Of a stretch of 7,072 nucleotides of DNA, positions 4,654 through 7,072 are shown piece after piece. Below the pieces are notes generated by a model. It made no database searches and was not told the origin of the DNA. It saw nothing but the letters and a program-made list of their open reading frames with translations. This DNA is from an uncultured Clostridium sp. GTDB lineage: Bacteria > Bacillota_A > Clostridia > TANB77 > CAG-508. Location of the stretch: contig CAJKKA010000083.1 in assembly GCA_905200315.1 (NCBI GenBank), forward strand, positions 1-7,072, read 5' to 3'. The position numbers and the translations under genes were made by a program. Each line of letters begins with the position of its first letter. Position 1 is the first letter of the stretch.

Positions 4654-5574
4654 CTAAATATTTTCTAATATTTTAGGTAATACTTGTTTTTTTCTAGAAA
4701 CTACACCTTCTAATAAAGCTGTATTATTATCTAATTCAACACCAAATGCTTTTTCTACAACATTTGTTTTATCTCCTAAAGCGATGATTTTTGAATTTGC
4801 ATTTAAAATGTCTGTAACAACAAATACATATAAACCTAAATTGTTTTCTTTAATATCTTTGTTAATAGCTTCTTCAAAATCAGCTTTTCTTTTGAAAACA
4901 TCATCAACGTCTGCACTATTAACTTGTGAAATTTTAAAGTTAACTCCATTTCCTTCAAAAGGTTTACAATCTATATTTATAACTTCGTCAGCAGTATAAT
5001 CACTTATATCTGTACCTGCTTTTAACATATTTTGACCATATTCATACATGTCTACACCTGCTATATCTGCAAGTTTTTGAGCTATTTTTTTATCTTCTTC
5101 TGTACATGTTGGAGATTTGAATAATAATGTATCAGATATAATAGCACTAAGCATAATTCCGGCCATTTTTGGTGTTATTTCTACATCGTTTTGTTTATAT
5201 AATTTGTAAATTATTGTAGAAGTACATCCAACAGGTTCTGCAACATAGTATAAAGGGTCATTTGTTTGTAAATTAATTCTGTGGTGATCAACTACCATTT
5301 TTATATTTGCATTTTCAATTCCTTTAACACTTTGAGCAAATTCGTTAGAATCTACCATAATTACATTTGATTTTTCTTCAACTTCTTTTAATAAAGTAGG
5401 TGTTTCAACTCCAAAGCTTTTTAAAGCAAATGCAGTTTCTTTATTAACATTACCTAATCTAAAGCATTCAGCATTTTCTCCTAATTCGTTTCTTAAGTTA
5501 GCCATTGATATAGCTGAAGCAATAGAATCTGTATCAGGTTTTTGGTGACCAAATACGAAAGTTTTATCTATCAT
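4654..5574 (-). CDS. ppaC: Manganese-dependent inorganic pyrophosphatase (family II, DHH)
   Basis: This cytoplasmic enzyme splits pyrophosphate to two phosphates, pulling biosynthetic reactions forward. The 306-residue length is typical of family II enzymes without the CBS/DRTGG regulatory insert. The DHH domain shows the metal ligands in GHQKPDTDS (His10, Asp14, Asp16), VDSNE (Asp75), the VVDHH motif (Asp96-His97-His98) and SAIISDT (Asp148). The C-terminal DHHA2 domain ends with the substrate-binding SRKKQ motif (293-297). All expected residues are present. It starts at ATG 5574 behind a strong AAGGAGGT site (5581-5588 in plus coordinates), is transcribed alone from its own promoter, and converges on the hydrolase gene. 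Confidence 0.97.
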   Translation of the reverse strand: MIDKTFVFGHQKPDTDSIASAISMANLRNELGENAECFRLGNVNKETAFALKSFGVETPTLLKEVEEKSNVIMVDSNEFAQSVKGIENANIKMVVDHHRINLQTNDPLYYVAEPVGCTSTIIYKLYKQNDVEITPKMAGIMLSAIISDTLLFKSPTCTEEDKKIAQKLADIAGVDMYEYGQNMLKAGTDISDYTADEVINIDCKPFEGNGVNFKISQVNSADVDDVFKRKADFEEAINKDIKENNLGLYVFVVTDILNANSKIIALGDKTNVVEKAFGVELDNNTALLEGVVSRKKQVLPKILENI

Positions 5575-5609
5575 AACGTACCTCCTTAAATTTTTCTCTC
5601 ATAACCTAT

Positions 5610-5638
5610 ATTATACTCTTATTTGGTAAAAAAGTCAA
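5610..5638 (-). promoter_or_regulatory. Promoter of ppaC
   Basis: On the minus strand, TTGACT (5633-5638) and a perfect TATAAT (5610-5615) are 17 bases apart, a near-consensus sigma-A promoter. The start would fall near 5603, giving a leader of about 29 bases that contains only the AAGGAGGT site and no room for a riboswitch, so constitutive expression is likely. Confidence 0.85.
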
Positions 5639-5775
5639 TTTTTAGCAAATAAAAAGTGAAAAGAATTTCATATTACTGACAAAAAATACTAAAAATATAT
5701 TGTTTTTTTATACCTTGGTGTCGCAATCTTCGAATTTTAAAAAAATATATATATAAATTTATAAAAATATGAAAT

Positions 5776-5917
5776 AAGCCAACATAATAAATTAATCTAA
5801 AATTTCATCGAGGCTCCCCATTCACGTCCTTCTAACAAAATTCAAAAGAATTTTGAAGAATGCCGGAAAGGTCCCCACTTGCCTCGCGAAATTTAATCTT
5901 AATTATTATGTTGTCTT
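5776..5917. repeat. Structured element with long terminal inverted repeats (MITE-like or ncRNA), unrecognised
   Basis: The left arm (5776-5814) and right arm (5881-5917) are imperfect reverse complements over 37-39 bases. They share AAG(C/A)CAACATAATAA at the outer end, GAAATTT in the middle and GCCTCG at the inner end. The 66-base core is much less AT-rich. It contains a hairpin, AAAATTC-AAAA-GAATTTT (5837-5854), extended by TTCT/AGAA, and two direct GG(C)TCCCCA motifs (5812-5820 and 5870-5877) flanking it. No ORF spans it. It may be a small non-autonomous mobile element or a structured RNA. I could not match it to a known riboswitch, ribozyme or ncRNA class. Confidence 0.65.
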
Positions 5918-5937
5918 TAAAAAATACCGTAAAACAT

Positions 5938-5962
5938 TGTAGGGGCACGGTGCTCCGTGCCC
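5938..5962 (+). repeat. GTAGGGG hairpin repeat, copy 4 (CACGG stem type)
   Basis: TGTAGGGG leads into GGGCACGG (5943-5950), pairing perfectly with CCGTGCCC (5955-5962) around a TGCT loop. The stem is the CACG type seen in copy 2, but longer and without mismatches. It starts about 20 bases right of the 5776-5917 element. Confidence 0.78.
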
Positions 5963-5999
5963 AAAAATAAAAAATACAATCTAAAATATTGTCAAACCT

Positions 6000-6027
6000 T
6001 GTAGGGGTCGGCGTCCTCGACGACCCG
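6000..6027 (+). repeat. GTAGGGG hairpin repeat, copy 5 (GTCG stem type)
   Basis: TGTAGGGG, with GGGTCG (6005-6010) pairing with CGACCC (6021-6026); two inner C-G pairs lie beyond a G-A mismatch and close a TCCT loop. It matches copy 1 except for one loop base and shares its upstream TGTCAAAC flank. It lies 28 bases beyond the rqcH stop; no U-tract follows, so it is not an ordinary terminator. Confidence 0.75.
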
Positions 6028-6054
6028 AATAAAAGAGTTATATTTTAGCATAGT

Positions 6055-7013
6055 TTAAAATTTTTTAGGATTTACAAATAGAGTTTTGTTGTGGGTGTAA
6101 ATTACCATTCCTGCTTTAGATTTACTAGGCTTTTTTACATATTTTATGTAGCAGTAATCTACAGGTACATTAGAAGATAACTTTGCTTTGCTGTGGTATG
6201 CTGCAAGTTCTGCACATTTTTGTATTATTTCATTATTAGGTGTTTTATTTTCTAAGTTTAAAACAATATGGCTTCCATGAATATCTTTTGTATGGAACCA
6301 TAAGTCGTTTTTATTTGCAAGCTTTGTTGTTAAATAATCATTACAAATATTATTTTTTCCAACATAAACTGTAAAACCATCTATATTTAGTTGTACTGGC
6401 TGAATAGAACTTGGAACATTTTGTTTCTTTTTATTATTTTTTTGTTTATTGAAAGAATCTTTAAAAATAGAGCTTTCAGATATTTCTGCATAAATTTGTT
6501 CTAAATCTGCTAAAGTATTAGAACTTTCTAGTTCATATACAACACTTTCTATATAATCTAATTCAAGTTCTGTTTCTTTTTTTTGAATTGCACATATTTC
6601 TAGTGCATTTTTTAATTTATTATATTTCTTAAAATATCTTTTTGCATTATTTGCAACAGAGTATTTTTTATCTAAAGGAATAGTAATTAAATTATTGTTA
6701 TCATAATAATTTTCTAATTGAATTTTATCTTCGTTTGTATTTTTTATTCTATATAGATTAGAAGTAATAAGTTCACCATATAATTGATAAGTTTCTTTGT
6801 TTTCACATTCTTTTAGCTTTTTATTAATGTTTTGCAGACGTTTTTGATATTTTTTTAAATATACTAATATTACTTTTAAAATATTGTTTCTTTTTGAATT
6901 AAACTGCTCTTTTTGTTCTTTGTTGTAATAAAAATCATCAATAAAAAAGTTAAAATCTAAACTTGTTTGTTTTGGCTCAATTAAAGTATCTTGATTATTA
7001 TACGAAATTTTTA
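6055..7013 (-). CDS. rqcH: RqcH/NFACT family ribosome-rescue protein, C-terminal part (5' partial)
   Basis: RqcH (formerly fibronectin-binding protein FbpA/YloA) binds stalled 50S subunits carrying peptidyl-tRNA and directs addition of alanine tails for degradation. About 319 C-terminal residues are visible of the usual ~570-590. Numbering within the fragment, a helical coiled-coil region (about 38-90 and 118-175) contains the conserved IPLDKKYSVANNAKRYFKKY-type segment, then a lysine- and asparagine-rich linker (about 186-197), then the NFACT-R domain with VYVGKNNICNDYLTTKLA, DLWFHTKDIHGSHIVL (about 236-253) and the terminal KSKAGMVIYTHNKTLFVNPK. The frame has no internal stop but almost no usable start codon, since the N-terminal NFACT-N and HhH domains are missing. 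Reading further 5', the frame hits TGA at 7027-7029 within the foreign tail, so the gene is cut by the junction near 7013 rather than naturally short. Confidence 0.9.
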
Positions 7014-7072
7014 GGCACCAAAGAATTCATTGTCGACGGCATACAGGGCGGTGCCGGAACCAGCGCCAACAT
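7014..7072 (+). other. GC-rich foreign tail encoding an aspartase/fumarase signature fragment
   Basis: From about 7014 the composition switches from very AT-rich to GC-rich. The plus strand reads GTKEFIVDGIQGGAGTSANM without stops, matching the QGGAGTSxNMN region of aspartate ammonia-lyase and class II fumarase. Codon choice (GGC, GCC, ACC, AGC) is unlike every other gene here. The change falls in the middle of rqcH, which is coded on the opposite strand and broken by it. The simplest reading is a chimeric contig end from another organism; the fragment is too short to separate aspA from fumC with certainty, though VDGIQGG favours aspartase. Confidence 0.75.

Noticed and set aside
4784..4999. 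Plus-strand ORF inside ppaC
   Set aside because: It is the antisense shadow of the pyrophosphatase, with no start signal.
5640..5770. Possible small gene or RNA between the ppaC promoter and the 5776 element
   Set aside because: Only AT-rich sequence with short runs was seen; there is no ORF with a ribosome binding site, no strong hairpin and no promoter pair.
7023..7037. Adjacent GAATTC (EcoRI) and GTCGAC (SalI) sites, suggesting a cloning-vector polylinker
   Set aside because: The bases are in frame within an aspartase-like reading (EFIVDGIQGG) that continues without stops, so foreign coding sequence explains them better than a vector.

Overview
The window is strongly AT-rich, uses ordinary bacterial start and stop codons (TGA is not read as tryptophan) and has strong AGGAGG-type ribosome binding sites. 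Together with the gene content (xseA/xseB, a YuiD-like DUF212 protein, formate-tetrahydrofolate ligase, a SleB-type cortex hydrolase, a manganese-dependent DHH pyrophosphatase and RqcH), this points to a low-GC, probably spore-forming Firmicute of the Clostridia type. It is likely a gut or metagenomic lineage; the species cannot be named from sequence alone.

Layout. Bases 1-721 are the 3' part of xseA, whose first ~55 bases fit the family poorly. A 51-residue one-pass membrane protein (735-890) follows directly. Bases 891-1494 form an accessory stretch that separates xseA from xseB, two genes that are normally neighbours. It holds three GTAGGGG hairpin repeats and, at 1049-1398, what looks like a complete type I toxin-antitoxin locus: a 39-residue hydrophobic peptide, a convergent antisense RNA, a shared bidirectional terminator, and an inverted repeat that gives the two RNAs related 5' ends. 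After that come xseB (1495-1719), the DUF212 gene (1729-2169) and fhs (2188-3849) in tight series. A SleB-like hydrolase (3920-4612) starts inside the arm of a terminator-like hairpin, and a second bidirectional terminator separates it from ppaC on the minus strand (4654-5574), which has its own clear promoter. Bases 5589-6054 contain no gene but carry that promoter, an unrecognised structured element of about 140 bp with 37-39 bp terminal inverted repeats, and two more GTAGGGG hairpins. The minus strand then carries the C-terminal ~319 residues of RqcH, an ORF with no usable start near its 5' end. The last ~59 bases change abruptly to GC-rich sequence encoding the aspartase/fumarase signature, which looks like a chimeric contig end.

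How the genes relate. Most are housekeeping: DNA repair (exonuclease VII), one-carbon metabolism (Fhs), pyrophosphate removal (PpaC), rescue of stalled ribosomes (RqcH) and spore or wall hydrolysis. The new-looking biology is in the gaps: the putative type I toxin-antitoxin locus, the structured element at 5776-5917, and the dispersed hairpin family whose stems differ in sequence but stay paired.
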